A DNA stretch of 5,702 bases from Candidatus Blautia intestinipullorum. Its GTDB lineage: Bacteria > Bacillota > Clostridia > Lachnospirales > Lachnospiraceae. The stretch covers positions 1 through 5,702 of the forward strand of contig DWVA01000180.1 of assembly GCA_019120475.1 (NCBI GenBank), read 5' to 3'. Each line of letters opens with the position of its first letter. Within the stretch, counting starts at the first letter, position 1. Below the pieces are notes generated by a model. The model was not told the DNA's origin. It was given only the letters and a program-made list of their open reading frames with translations, and ran no database searches. Below, piece by piece: positions 1 to 5,702 of this stretch. Both the position numbers and the translations under genes were made by a program.

Positions 1-10
1 TATCTTATCT

Positions 11-15
11 CTCCT
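11..15 (-). promoter_or_regulatory. Ribosome binding site of the next gene (start codon outside the window)
   Basis: Read on the minus strand this is AGGAG, followed by 10 nt up to base 1. With normal spacing the start codon falls at or immediately past the left edge. No coding residues of that gene are visible, so its identity is unknown. Confidence 0.65.
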
Positions 16-22
16 AAAATAT

Positions 23-32
23 AATGATCATT
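23..32. promoter_or_regulatory. Perfect 10-bp palindrome in the new leader, possible operator
   Basis: AATGATCATT is self-complementary and lies between the predicted transcription start (about 40) and the ribosome binding site (11-15). The surrounding minus-strand sequence has loose Fur-box character: by eye, 17-35 agrees with the GATAATGATAATCATTATC consensus at 13 of 19 positions. A repressor bound here would block the promoter just upstream. AT-rich DNA yields such matches easily, so the operator role is speculative. Confidence 0.25.
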
Positions 33-46
33 TTCAAATCTTTTTT

Positions 47-75
47 ATTATACTAGCATCTTTCCGCTTTTTCAA
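47..75 (-). promoter_or_regulatory. Sigma-A promoter for the gene beyond the left edge
   Basis: Read on the minus strand there is a -35 box TTGAAA (70-75), a spacer of exactly 17 nt (53-69) and a perfect -10 box TATAAT (47-52). The expected transcription start is a purine at about 39-41. No TGn extended -10 element is present. The promoter lies after the candidate terminator and before a ribosome binding site at the window edge, which makes it the start of a new transcription unit on the same strand. Confidence 0.85.
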
Positions 76-104
76 CCGCAATCCGCGAACATCTTAAGAT
101 CGGA

Positions 105-145
105 CAGAAAGAAATCCGGCAAGACTCTGTCTGTTCTTACCGGAT
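105..145 (-). terminator. Candidate intrinsic terminator of the operon
   Basis: On the minus strand ATCCGGTAAGA (135-145) can pair with TCTTGCCGGAT (114-124) to form an 11-bp stem containing one U-G wobble and a 10-nt loop (125-134). The tail TTCTTTCTG follows at 105-113. The single wobble is favourable only in the minus-strand RNA; on the plus strand it would be a C-A mismatch, which supports minus orientation. It starts about 40 nt after the AllA-like stop codon. The tail is interrupted by two C residues, so termination may be incomplete. Confidence 0.65.
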
Positions 146-185
146 CTCCTTCGATATCCCGTCTCATGCGGGAACTGTGCCGTCC

Positions 186-668
186 TTAAAGTGTGATCTC
201 CACCCACTTATCTTCCGGATAATCAACCACAACGCAGTCGTTGAAATAGGTTCTCTCCGGGAGCACGATCAGCACGTGAGCCAGTTCTTTATGTACAGGG
301 ATTGCGCTTAAATGCCATACGCCTGTGTTCAGGAGCACCATAGTCCCCTGGGGTACCAGAAAAGCTTCCGTAAGCTCCGGAACCGCTTCCTTTCCGGCCG
401 GAGCCACATGAACCACTACGTCGTCGTCAAGGCAGAGAACTCCCTCCTGAGTATAATTGTGATACTCCGCGCTGCTTACCACCATTTTTTCCGGTTTACG
501 TATCAGCAGCGGAGAAAACGCTGTCTGCAGATTTCCGGAACAGTGCATTTTCAGCCTGTCCTGATAAAAATCTCCCAGACTGAAGCCTTCCGGATTCATA
601 AGATCCGTAAAGCTTCCGAATTCTTTAAAATTTTCTGCTGTGATCGGTTTTGCCTTGATCTGTTTCAT
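186..668 (-). CDS. Ureidoglycolate lyase (AllA) family cupin-like protein
   Basis: The 160-residue product matches the length of E. coli AllA, which splits (S)-ureidoglycolate into glyoxylate and urea in allantoin breakdown. Family features that I can see: the N-terminal pattern IKAKPITAENFKEFGSF (compare AllA LPLSQEAFSAYGD); an EYHNYTQE segment at 68-75 in the place of the family's ERHPLGTQ metal-site region; a beta-rich core; the TGVWHLSAIPV segment at 115-125, equivalent to AllA RNVWHHPL; and a C-terminal PERTYFNDC segment at 137-145 followed by an acidic end. The protein is soluble, without signal peptide or membrane segment. The Arg of the E-R-H triad is replaced by Tyr69, so the enzymatic activity is uncertain. 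No other allantoin or purine catabolic gene is visible, and the gene sits last in an era-recO unit. I am confident of the family but not of the reaction, so no gene symbol is given. It could be a cupin with another small-acid substrate. Confidence 0.8.
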   Translation of the reverse strand: MKQIKAKPITAENFKEFGSFTDLMNPEGFSLGDFYQDRLKMHCSGNLQTAFSPLLIRKPEKMVVSSAEYHNYTQEGVLCLDDDVVVHVAPAGKEAVPELTEAFLVPQGTMVLLNTGVWHLSAIPVHKELAHVLIVLPERTYFNDCVVVDYPEDKWVEITL

Positions 669-676
669 TTACATTT

Positions 677-682
677 CCTCCC
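677..682 (-). promoter_or_regulatory. Ribosome binding site of the AllA-like gene
   Basis: Read on the minus strand this is GGGAGG, 8 nt before the ATG at 666-668. It is a near-ideal Shine-Dalgarno sequence and fixes the start. It lies in the 39-nt gap after recO (669-707), which is AT-rich but lacks a supported promoter. Confidence 0.8.
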
Positions 683-707
683 AATATTTTATATGTTTTC
701 TGCTTTT

Positions 708-1460
708 TCAGCGCATTACCTTCAGGATTTCCAGACTTTTGAACTTTTTATCTGTATTTCTCTCCGTATATGTATAGATGATCCGTTTCAGTTCCGCCAG
801 AACTTCTCCGTTTACGGCAAAAGTGTACAGTTTTCCCATTGGAGAGCAGACTATATAGCGCATGGCATAAAGAGCCGCTTCGGAAATACGCTCCGCGTCA
901 CGGACTCCTTTGGCACAGGAGCCGCATAAAAGGCCGTGATGAGCCTGGGAAAAAAAGAGTTCCTCCGGGGCAAGCCCGTCTTTTCCGCAGGATTCGCAGG
1001 AAAAAAGCTCCGGGCAGTATCCCTCTTCCGACATTGTGCGAAGTTCAAAAATACAGCGCACCAGCTCATTGTCCACATGAGGGTTCAAAAGCGCCTTTAC
1101 CGTAACGTACAGAAGATTCATCATCTCCTTTTCGTCCGTTCCCTCCCGGCCGAAATAATCCGCCAGCTCCAGAAAGTAATACCCATAATAGATTCCCGGC
1201 TGCGCAGCAGCCAGTTCCACAAACTGGTGAATGACGCTGACCTGATTCAGGTTATAGCTCGTCCTTCCCTCATACAGGGTAAAGGTTCCGAATACAAAAG
1301 GATTGGCCGCCGCCATAAAAGGGCTGTTCATCCGTCTGGCGCCCCTTGCAAAGGCGGAGATCTTTCCCCGCTCCCTTGTAAGAAGCACAATACGCTTGTC
1401 ATACTCTCCCACAGGCATAGCGGAGATCACCACACCCTGTACAGTAATCAGATCACTCAT
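708..1460 (-). CDS. recO: DNA repair protein RecO
   Basis: RecO works with RecR (and RecF) to load RecA onto SSB-coated single-stranded DNA in gap repair, and it also anneals complementary strands. The 250-residue length is normal for the family. The N-terminal 80 or so residues form the OB-fold, starting with the typical pattern ITVQGVVISAMPVGEYDKRI and followed by the basic stretch RGKISAFARGARR at 31-43. The rest is the helical domain with the zinc-finger cysteines: Cys155/Cys158 and Cys179/Cys182, two CxxC pairs, as in Gram-positive and Deinococcus RecO. The C-terminus KKFKSLEILKVMR is characteristic of clostridial members. Only 3 nt separate it from era; adjacency of era and recO is common in Bacillota. 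No truncation or lost key residue is seen. In many Clostridia glyQS follows; here an AllA-like gene does. Confidence 0.96.
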   Translation of the reverse strand: MSDLITVQGVVISAMPVGEYDKRIVLLTRERGKISAFARGARRMNSPFMAAANPFVFGTFTLYEGRTSYNLNQVSVIHQFVELAAAQPGIYYGYYFLELADYFGREGTDEKEMMNLLYVTVKALLNPHVDNELVRCIFELRTMSEEGYCPELFSCESCGKDGLAPEELFFSQAHHGLLCGSCAKGVRDAERISEAALYAMRYIVCSPMGKLYTFAVNGEVLAELKRIIYTYTERNTDKKFKSLEILKVMR

Positions 1461-1463
1461 TCA

Positions 1464-2372
1464 TCAAATTTCCTTTTTGTCATATCCGAAGTTCTTAATG
1501 AGAAAATCACTGTCCCGCCAGTCTTTTTTCACCTTTACCCAAAGCTTCAGATTTACTTTTGCCTCCAGCATTTTTTCCAGTTCGTAACGGGCGTTGCTTC
1601 CGATCTTTTTCAGCATGGCGCCCTGTTTGCCGATAATGATCCCCTTATGGGACTCACGCTCACAGATGATGGTGGCATCAATATCCACCAGCCTTTTTTT
1701 CCCCGGCCGTTCTTTCATCCGGTCGATGGCTACGGCGATTCCGTGAGGAATTTCCGCGTCCAGGGCATGAAGGGCTTTTTCTCTGATGATCTCCGCCGCG
1801 ATCTGTCTCTGGGGCTGATCCGTTACCGTATCCTCATCATAGAACATCGGTCCATAAGGCAGATATTTAAGGATACAGGGAATGATATCCTCTGTGTTGA
1901 CTGCGCGTAAAGCCGATACCGGAATGATCTCATCAAAATCATAGAGCTTCCGGTAGGTATCAATGGCCCTGGCGATCTCTTCTCTGTCTACCGTATCCAC
2001 CTTGTTGATGATCAGAATAACCGGAAGATGGAGGCCCTTAAGCTGTTCCGCAATATGGCGTTCTCCAGCTCCGATAAAAGTAGTGGGCTCTACCAGCCAG
2101 AGGATCACATCTACATCCTTCAGCGTTCTTTCCGCCACCTGCACCATATATTCACCAAGCTTATTTTTTGCTTTGTGAATACCGGGGGTGTCCAGAAAGA
2201 CAATCTGTCCGTCTTCGCAGGTATAGACCGTCTGGATACGGTTTCTGGTGGTCTGAGGTTTCTTGGAGGTGATGGCGATCTTCTGTCCGATCAGATGATT
2301 CATCAGCGTGGATTTTCCAACATTTGGCCTTCCGATAATAGCTGCAAATCCTGATTTAAAATTTTCTTTCAT
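1464..2372 (-). CDS. era: GTPase Era
   Basis: Era is an essential GTPase that binds the 3' end of 16S rRNA and acts as a checkpoint in 30S subunit assembly. The 302-residue product has the usual Era length and all signatures. The P-loop GRPNVGKS is at residues 14-21, the switch I threonines in PQTTRNRI at 39-46, DTPG at 61-64, NKVD at 123-126 and SAL at 153-155. The linker contains the typical TDQPQR at 184-189. The C-terminal type II KH domain carries the GKQG loop at 248-251, within HKGIIIGKQG, and the protein ends with the usual WRDSDFLIKNFGY tail. The start overlaps the peptidase stop as ATGA. The gene ends with two consecutive in-frame TGA codons (1464-1466 and 1461-1463), the second directly abutting the recO ATG. 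It is intact and has no visible oddity. The more usual clostridial neighbours ybeY, phoH-like and dgkA are absent from the upstream side, where the M16C peptidase sits instead. Confidence 0.98.
   Translation of the reverse strand: MKENFKSGFAAIIGRPNVGKSTLMNHLIGQKIAITSKKPQTTRNRIQTVYTCEDGQIVFLDTPGIHKAKNKLGEYMVQVAERTLKDVDVILWLVEPTTFIGAGERHIAEQLKGLHLPVILIINKVDTVDREEIARAIDTYRKLYDFDEIIPVSALRAVNTEDIIPCILKYLPYGPMFYDEDTVTDQPQRQIAAEIIREKALHALDAEIPHGIAVAIDRMKERPGKKRLVDIDATIICERESHKGIIIGKQGAMLKKIGSNARYELEKMLEAKVNLKLWVKVKKDWRDSDFLIKNFGYDKKEI
1471..1475 (-). promoter_or_regulatory. Ribosome binding site of recO
   Basis: Read on the minus strand this is AAGGA, within the last era codons, 10 nt before the recO ATG (1458-1460). 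It is a moderate site. The closeness of the era stop codons suggests that terminating ribosomes also help initiation here. Confidence 0.6.
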
Positions 2373-5302
2373 ACTGTTCCGCTCCCGATCAAAGATTTAA
2401 TCTCCCCGAAAATTTCCTTCTCCTTCTGCACAGCGGTTTCACTTCCCACCACACAGATGGCCTTCTCCTCCAGAATGGCCTCGATCAGCGGAGCCAGACC
2501 TCGGATATCTTCCACATCCGCCTGAAGGATCTCGTCCCTTTCTTTCTGGACCATCTCCTCCGTAATGCCGCAGAACCAGGCTGTTTTTGAGATGCTGCCC
2601 TGCATCTGCGGGGTTTTGGGAACGTCTTTGCCGCTGATCGTCCCAATGATATACTTGGTCATCTCTCTCTCTTCCGCCTGGAAGTTTCTCACATAATCCG
2701 GAATGCCCTGATATACCTCCAGCGTCCGTTTCAGATGCGGGTCGCGGTAGGATACAAAATAGCTTTCCCCGTTTCTGCGGAATCCGCACATGCATCCGTA
2801 AGCCCCGCCTTTTACACGGAGATTGATCCAGAGATAATCGTAGCTTAGCGCCACTTTAAGGATATTCAGCGCTCCGTGATAGGAAAGGCCTTTTTTCCGG
2901 AAGTTTCCGGTCTGTGCTACAAACTGCACCTGTCCGGATGTCATAAAGCCTTCGTTCTTCTTTTCACAGGACATTTTCTCCTGAGGCCGTTCCACTTCTT
3001 CTGTATGGAGGGTCTGTCTGAGTACTTTTACCTGCTTCTTTACCTGATCCAGAGATTCTCTTTCCCCTGTATAGCTGACAGAAAGATTTTCCGGCCGCAG
3101 GATTTCTCTTGTAAGAAGCTCAAGGTTTTCCACAATTTGTTCCTTACGCTGTTCAAATTCCTGCTCCAGCTTTTCTATGAACTGGTAATAGGCAATGCCT
3201 GACATGGCGTCCTGGAAAGCCGCCATGGGAAGACTGTAGGAAGACGCTCTCAGTACAGCCGTAGAATGCCCTCCGCTTACCAGATTCGCCTGTGCCCTTG
3301 ATTTGACCTCCGCAATGATCTCGTAAAGCCGCTTCGTATCGTTCAGTTTGGAAGTGTTCAGGATCTCCCTGGCCATCTTGAATAAAACGTCGATCCTGGG
3401 ATACATCACTTTGCCTCTGAGAGAGAAAAAGGCTTTGTAATCTTCTATAGAATCCGCCTGTTCAAAAACCTCCACGCCGCACTGGATGCCGCCGGTCTGG
3501 GCGTTGATCTCATTTGTCAGATCGCCGTAAGTGTAGCCTGCCGTATCCACATAGCCCAGGACAGATTTCAGGAGTCCCAGATATGGAACCTTTTCCGGCG
3601 CAAGCCCCTTCAGATCAAAGAGAAGATCCAGATAACCGATTCCGTTTGTGGGAACCTGATGATAGAGGAACAGGCTGCCGTCTACATCCAGCGGTTCATT
3701 ATAAAATCCGGCCGCCTCTTTTTTGATGTCCTCCCGCTTCAGCATGGGAATGCATTTCTCCGCTCCTTCCGGTTCCGGCGCTTCCTGATATTCCTCAAGA
3801 GCCTTTGTCTTACGGACAAGTTCCTCCCTTTCTTCAAGGGAAAGTCCCTCGAGACGCTCCTGAAGCTTTTGTGCCAGAGCTTTTTCTTTCCGCGCCGCCA
3901 GCCCGCGGGAAGGGATCAGAGTGATCACGGAACTGTGAGGATTATTCAGAAGATACTTCTGTACCAGTTCTTCAAAATAGCCTTTTCCTGTCAGGGATTT
4001 CAGCTTTTCAAAAACTGGCAGGACCTGAGCTGACACAAACGCTTTTTCGTCACTGTAAAGCCAGGTTCCGAGAAAGGCCAGACTGTACATCAGACCTTTG
4101 GGGAAGGAGGAAAAATCTGCTTCCCTGTAACGGAATTCCATGTAGTTGATCCCGGCTTCCAGAGACTTTTTGTCAATGCCTTTTTCTACAAGATCTTTCA
4201 AAGTATCGCGGATCACGGAAAGGAACTGTTCTTTTTTGTCCGCCTCCGTTCCCTTGGCCACAATCTCAAAATACGGCTGACGGATACCGTCTCCGTAGGA
4301 ACCGTAAATATCTGAGCCGATCCCCGCGTCTAAAAGAGCTTTCTTAAGCGGTGCTCCCGGCGCGCTTAAAAGAGCGTAATCCAGCACTTCAAAGGCCGTT
4401 CCGGTAAGAGTGTCCATTGCGTCTCCCACCACTACGCTGTATGCCAGGTAAGCGTTGTCTTTTTCGCTATCATTTTCCGCAACCGGATACTCCATTACAA
4501 GATCGCGGGTTTTCTCAAACGGTTTCTGTATGCGGATCTCGGAATCCACTTCCAACTTCTCAAAAGCAGAAAGATAGCGGCGGTCGATAAAGTCCAGCTT
4601 CTCCGCCATATCCATATTTCCATAAAGGTAGATATAGCTGTTTGAGGGATGATAATATGTGCGGTGAAAATCCAGGAATTCTTCATAGGAAAGATCCGGG
4701 ATCACATCCGGATCTCCGCCGGACTCGCAGCCGTAGGCCGTATCCGGAAACAGAGAATCCATGATCTCTCTTTCAAGAACCTCGTCCGGAGAAGAAAAAG
4801 CACCTTTCATTTCATTATAGACCACACCGTTGTAGGTCAGCGGGCCTTCTGTATTTTCCAGATGATAACTCCATCCTTCCTGACGGAATATTTCTTCTTT
4901 CCTGTAAATATTAGGATAAAAAACAGCGTCCAGATAGACATGCATCAGATTCTGGAAATCCTGGTCGTTGCAGCTTGCCACCGGATAACATGTTTTATCC
5001 GGATACGTCATTGCATTCAAGAAAGTATTCAGGGAACCTTTCACAAGTTCCACAAAAGGATCTTTCAGAGGAAATTCCCTGGAACCGCAGAGTACGCTGT
5101 GTTCCAGGATATGCGCCACACCGGTGCTGTTTTTCGGCGGGGTGCGGAAGGCAATATTAAACACCTTATTTTCATCCTCATTTTCTATCGCCATTACTCT
5201 TGCCCCGGTTTTTCTGTGCCGAAGGAGATAGCCGGTGGAATGGATATCCTTCAGCTCCTCCTCTTTCAGGAGCTCATAAGCAGTTATTTTCTCTTTATTC
5301 AT
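2369..5302 (-). CDS. M16C (PreP/falcilysin-like) zinc metallopeptidase
   Basis: This is a complete 977-residue protein, the usual size of single-chain M16C peptidases, which pair two homologous halves into a closed chamber and degrade short unfolded peptides. The inverted zinc motif HILEH lies at residues 64-68: His64 and His68 would bind zinc and Glu67 would be the catalytic base. The third ligand is probably Glu164 in YNEMKG, 96 residues after His68, which matches PreP spacing. The C-terminal half has Arg829 and Tyr835 in RVKGGAY, the six-residue-apart Arg/Tyr pair that completes the active site in this family. A charged helical stretch at about 465-515 fits the hinge between the halves and leads into the M16C-associated region. 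There is no signal peptide or membrane segment, so it should act in the cytoplasm. All key residues are intact. Its TGA stop overlaps the era start by 4 nt (ATGA), which implies translational coupling. Substrates are unknown; peptide clearance is inferred from the family. Confidence 0.93.
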   Translation of the reverse strand: MNKEKITAYELLKEEELKDIHSTGYLLRHRKTGARVMAIENEDENKVFNIAFRTPPKNSTGVAHILEHSVLCGSREFPLKDPFVELVKGSLNTFLNAMTYPDKTCYPVASCNDQDFQNLMHVYLDAVFYPNIYRKEEIFRQEGWSYHLENTEGPLTYNGVVYNEMKGAFSSPDEVLEREIMDSLFPDTAYGCESGGDPDVIPDLSYEEFLDFHRTYYHPSNSYIYLYGNMDMAEKLDFIDRRYLSAFEKLEVDSEIRIQKPFEKTRDLVMEYPVAENDSEKDNAYLAYSVVVGDAMDTLTGTAFEVLDYALLSAPGAPLKKALLDAGIGSDIYGSYGDGIRQPYFEIVAKGTEADKKEQFLSVIRDTLKDLVEKGIDKKSLEAGINYMEFRYREADFSSFPKGLMYSLAFLGTWLYSDEKAFVSAQVLPVFEKLKSLTGKGYFEELVQKYLLNNPHSSVITLIPSRGLAARKEKALAQKLQERLEGLSLEEREELVRKTKALEEYQEAPEPEGAEKCIPMLKREDIKKEAAGFYNEPLDVDGSLFLYHQVPTNGIGYLDLLFDLKGLAPEKVPYLGLLKSVLGYVDTAGYTYGDLTNEINAQTGGIQCGVEVFEQADSIEDYKAFFSLRGKVMYPRIDVLFKMAREILNTSKLNDTKRLYEIIAEVKSRAQANLVSGGHSTAVLRASSYSLPMAAFQDAMSGIAYYQFIEKLEQEFEQRKEQIVENLELLTREILRPENLSVSYTGERESLDQVKKQVKVLRQTLHTEEVERPQEKMSCEKKNEGFMTSGQVQFVAQTGNFRKKGLSYHGALNILKVALSYDYLWINLRVKGGAYGCMCGFRRNGESYFVSYRDPHLKRTLEVYQGIPDYVRNFQAEEREMTKYIIGTISGKDVPKTPQMQGSISKTAWFCGITEEMVQKERDEILQADVEDIRGLAPLIEAILEEKAICVVGSETAVQKEKEIFGEIKSLIGSGTV
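2382..2386 (-). promoter_or_regulatory. Ribosome binding site of era
   Basis: Read on the minus strand this is GGGAG, 9 nt before the era ATG (2370-2372) and inside the last codons of the peptidase gene. It supports the chosen start and allows initiation in addition to coupling through the ATGA overlap. Confidence 0.7.
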
Positions 5303-5307
5303 TCTTG

Positions 5308-5312
5308 CCTCC
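5308..5312 (-). promoter_or_regulatory. Ribosome binding site of the M16C peptidase gene
   Basis: Read on the minus strand this is GGAGG, 5 nt before the ATG at 5300-5302. It supports that ATG as the start. The 44-nt gap in which it lies (5303-5346) also holds three copies of CAGAAA but no convincing -35/-10 pair. Confidence 0.8.
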
Positions 5313-5346
5313 GGTTTTCTGTTTAGTATTTCTGTTTCTGCGGATG

Positions 5347-5702
5347 TTATTCCGGAAGTCCCCCTTCTCCCGGGAACTGGATCTCATAGATCTCCCTGGC
5401 CGCCTTTGTGATAAGTCCCAGCTCCTCTTGCATTCCCAGTTCTCCTGGCAGGCGGACTGCCGTCTCGTAAATGTCCTTCTGCAGTTTTGCTTTGGCGCTG
5501 TCCTTGCTGATCGTAATGATCCCGCAGATGATCGTATTGTAAGACTTATCGTGACTGCAGAGATTCATATACAAGTCCACCAGATGGCAGCATTCCCGGT
5601 AGAGAAGCTGTTCATGCAGCTCGCTTTTCTGCCGGATCTCATGGAATTTTACCGCTGCCAGTTCCTTGGTGATCTCTTTGCGGGCTCCTCTGGAACCTGT
5701 GA
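5347..5702 (-). CDS. Hypothetical helical protein, C-terminal part only (5' end beyond the window)
   Basis: The reading frame is open from the right edge to a TAA stop and gives 117 visible residues; the true start lies outside the window. A GTG codon at 5578-5580 could be read as a start for a 77-residue protein, but the frame continues upstream without a stop in similar-looking sequence, so this is more likely an internal valine. The visible part is soluble, highly charged and helix-prone (for example KSELHEQLLYRECCHL, then KLQKDIYETAVRLP and LITKAAREIYE). It has a Cys-Cys pair, no membrane segment and no catalytic motif that I recognise. From memory it resembles an uncharacterised family found in Lachnospiraceae (perhaps the one catalogued as DUF6553), but I cannot verify this. 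The stop lies 44 nt before the peptidase start codon on the same strand, which suggests co-transcription. No function is assigned. Confidence 0.75.
   Translation of the reverse strand, partial: TGSRGARKEITKELAAVKFHEIRQKSELHEQLLYRECCHLVDLYMNLCSHDKSYNTIICGIITISKDSAKAKLQKDIYETAVRLPGELGMQEELGLITKAAREIYEIQFPGEGGLPE

Noticed and set aside
91..100. Palindrome ATCTTAAGAT upstream of the -35 box
   Set aside because: It is perfect but only 10 bp, its flanks do not extend the symmetry and it matches no regulator site that I recognise; it could easily arise by chance.
72..167. Minus-strand 31-codon ORF downstream of the AllA-like gene
   Set aside because: It has no Shine-Dalgarno sequence before its ATG, runs through the candidate terminator hairpin and ends inside the -35 box, so it is very unlikely to be translated.
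157..173. Short hairpin TCCCG/CGGGA with a 7-nt loop
   Set aside because: The stem is only 5 bp and no T-run follows on the minus strand; the hairpin at 114-145 is the better terminator.
688..693. TATAAA as a -10 box for a separate AllA-like gene promoter
   Set aside because: No -35-like hexamer lies 16-18 nt upstream, and the start of transcription would fall inside the ribosome binding site.
312..929. Plus-strand open frame of 205 codons over the AllA-like gene and the recO 3' end
   Set aside because: It is antisense to two supported genes and crosses their intergenic gap; the product has no family resemblance.
936..1910. Long plus-strand open frame (324 codons) across recO and era
   Set aside because: It is antisense to two unmistakable genes, spans their junction, has no ribosome binding site that I can identify and gives a low-complexity, family-less product. 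It is a shadow of minus-strand codon usage.
4649..5326. Plus-strand open frame of 225 codons over the peptidase N-terminal region
   Set aside because: It lies antisense to the HILEH and NEMKG coding region and its product has no recognisable domain; it is a shadow frame.
5316..5340. Three copies of CAGAAA (minus strand) in the gap before the peptidase gene
   Set aside because: A 6-bp A-rich word repeated in a 44-nt gap is weak evidence; the spacing is irregular and no function is suggested.

Overview
This window reads as chromosomal housekeeping DNA from a Bacillota bacterium of class Clostridia, most likely a Lachnospiraceae gut commensal of the Blautia/Dorea/Ruminococcus gnavus kind. The grounds are the protein sequences (clostridial-type Era and RecO, a PreP-like M16C peptidase directly before era), strong GGAGG-type ribosome binding sites, a near-consensus sigma-A promoter and moderate base composition. 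The family placement rests on remembered resemblance and gene order, not on a search.

Every supported gene lies on the minus strand, so transcription runs from right to left. In that order the window holds: the C-terminal 117 residues of an unrecognised alpha-helical protein that enters from the right edge (5347-5702); a complete 977-residue M16C zinc metallopeptidase (2369-5302); era, a ribosome-assembly GTPase (1464-2372); recO, a recombination mediator (708-1460); and a 160-residue cupin-like protein of the ureidoglycolate lyase (AllA) family (186-668). The junctions are tight: 44 nt, a 4-nt ATGA overlap, 3 nt, and 39 nt. Each downstream gene has its own recognisable Shine-Dalgarno sequence. 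I see no convincing promoter inside this stretch, so it looks like one operon whose promoter lies beyond the right edge.

The left 185 bases are a transcription-unit boundary. Just after the AllA-like stop codon there is a hairpin with an 11-bp stem and a T-rich tail, a good candidate intrinsic terminator. It is followed by a minus-strand sigma-A promoter (TTGAAA, 17-nt spacer, TATAAT), a small palindrome, and an AGGAG ribosome binding site 10 nt from the window edge. The next gene, not visible, must therefore start at or just past base 1 and have its own promoter.

Functionally the unit combines peptide turnover (M16C), 30S subunit maturation (Era) and DNA repair (RecO). The AllA-like protein is the odd member: no other purine or allantoin catabolic gene is in view. 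I found no mobile element, CRISPR array, tRNA or rRNA gene, and no evidence of a new multi-gene system.
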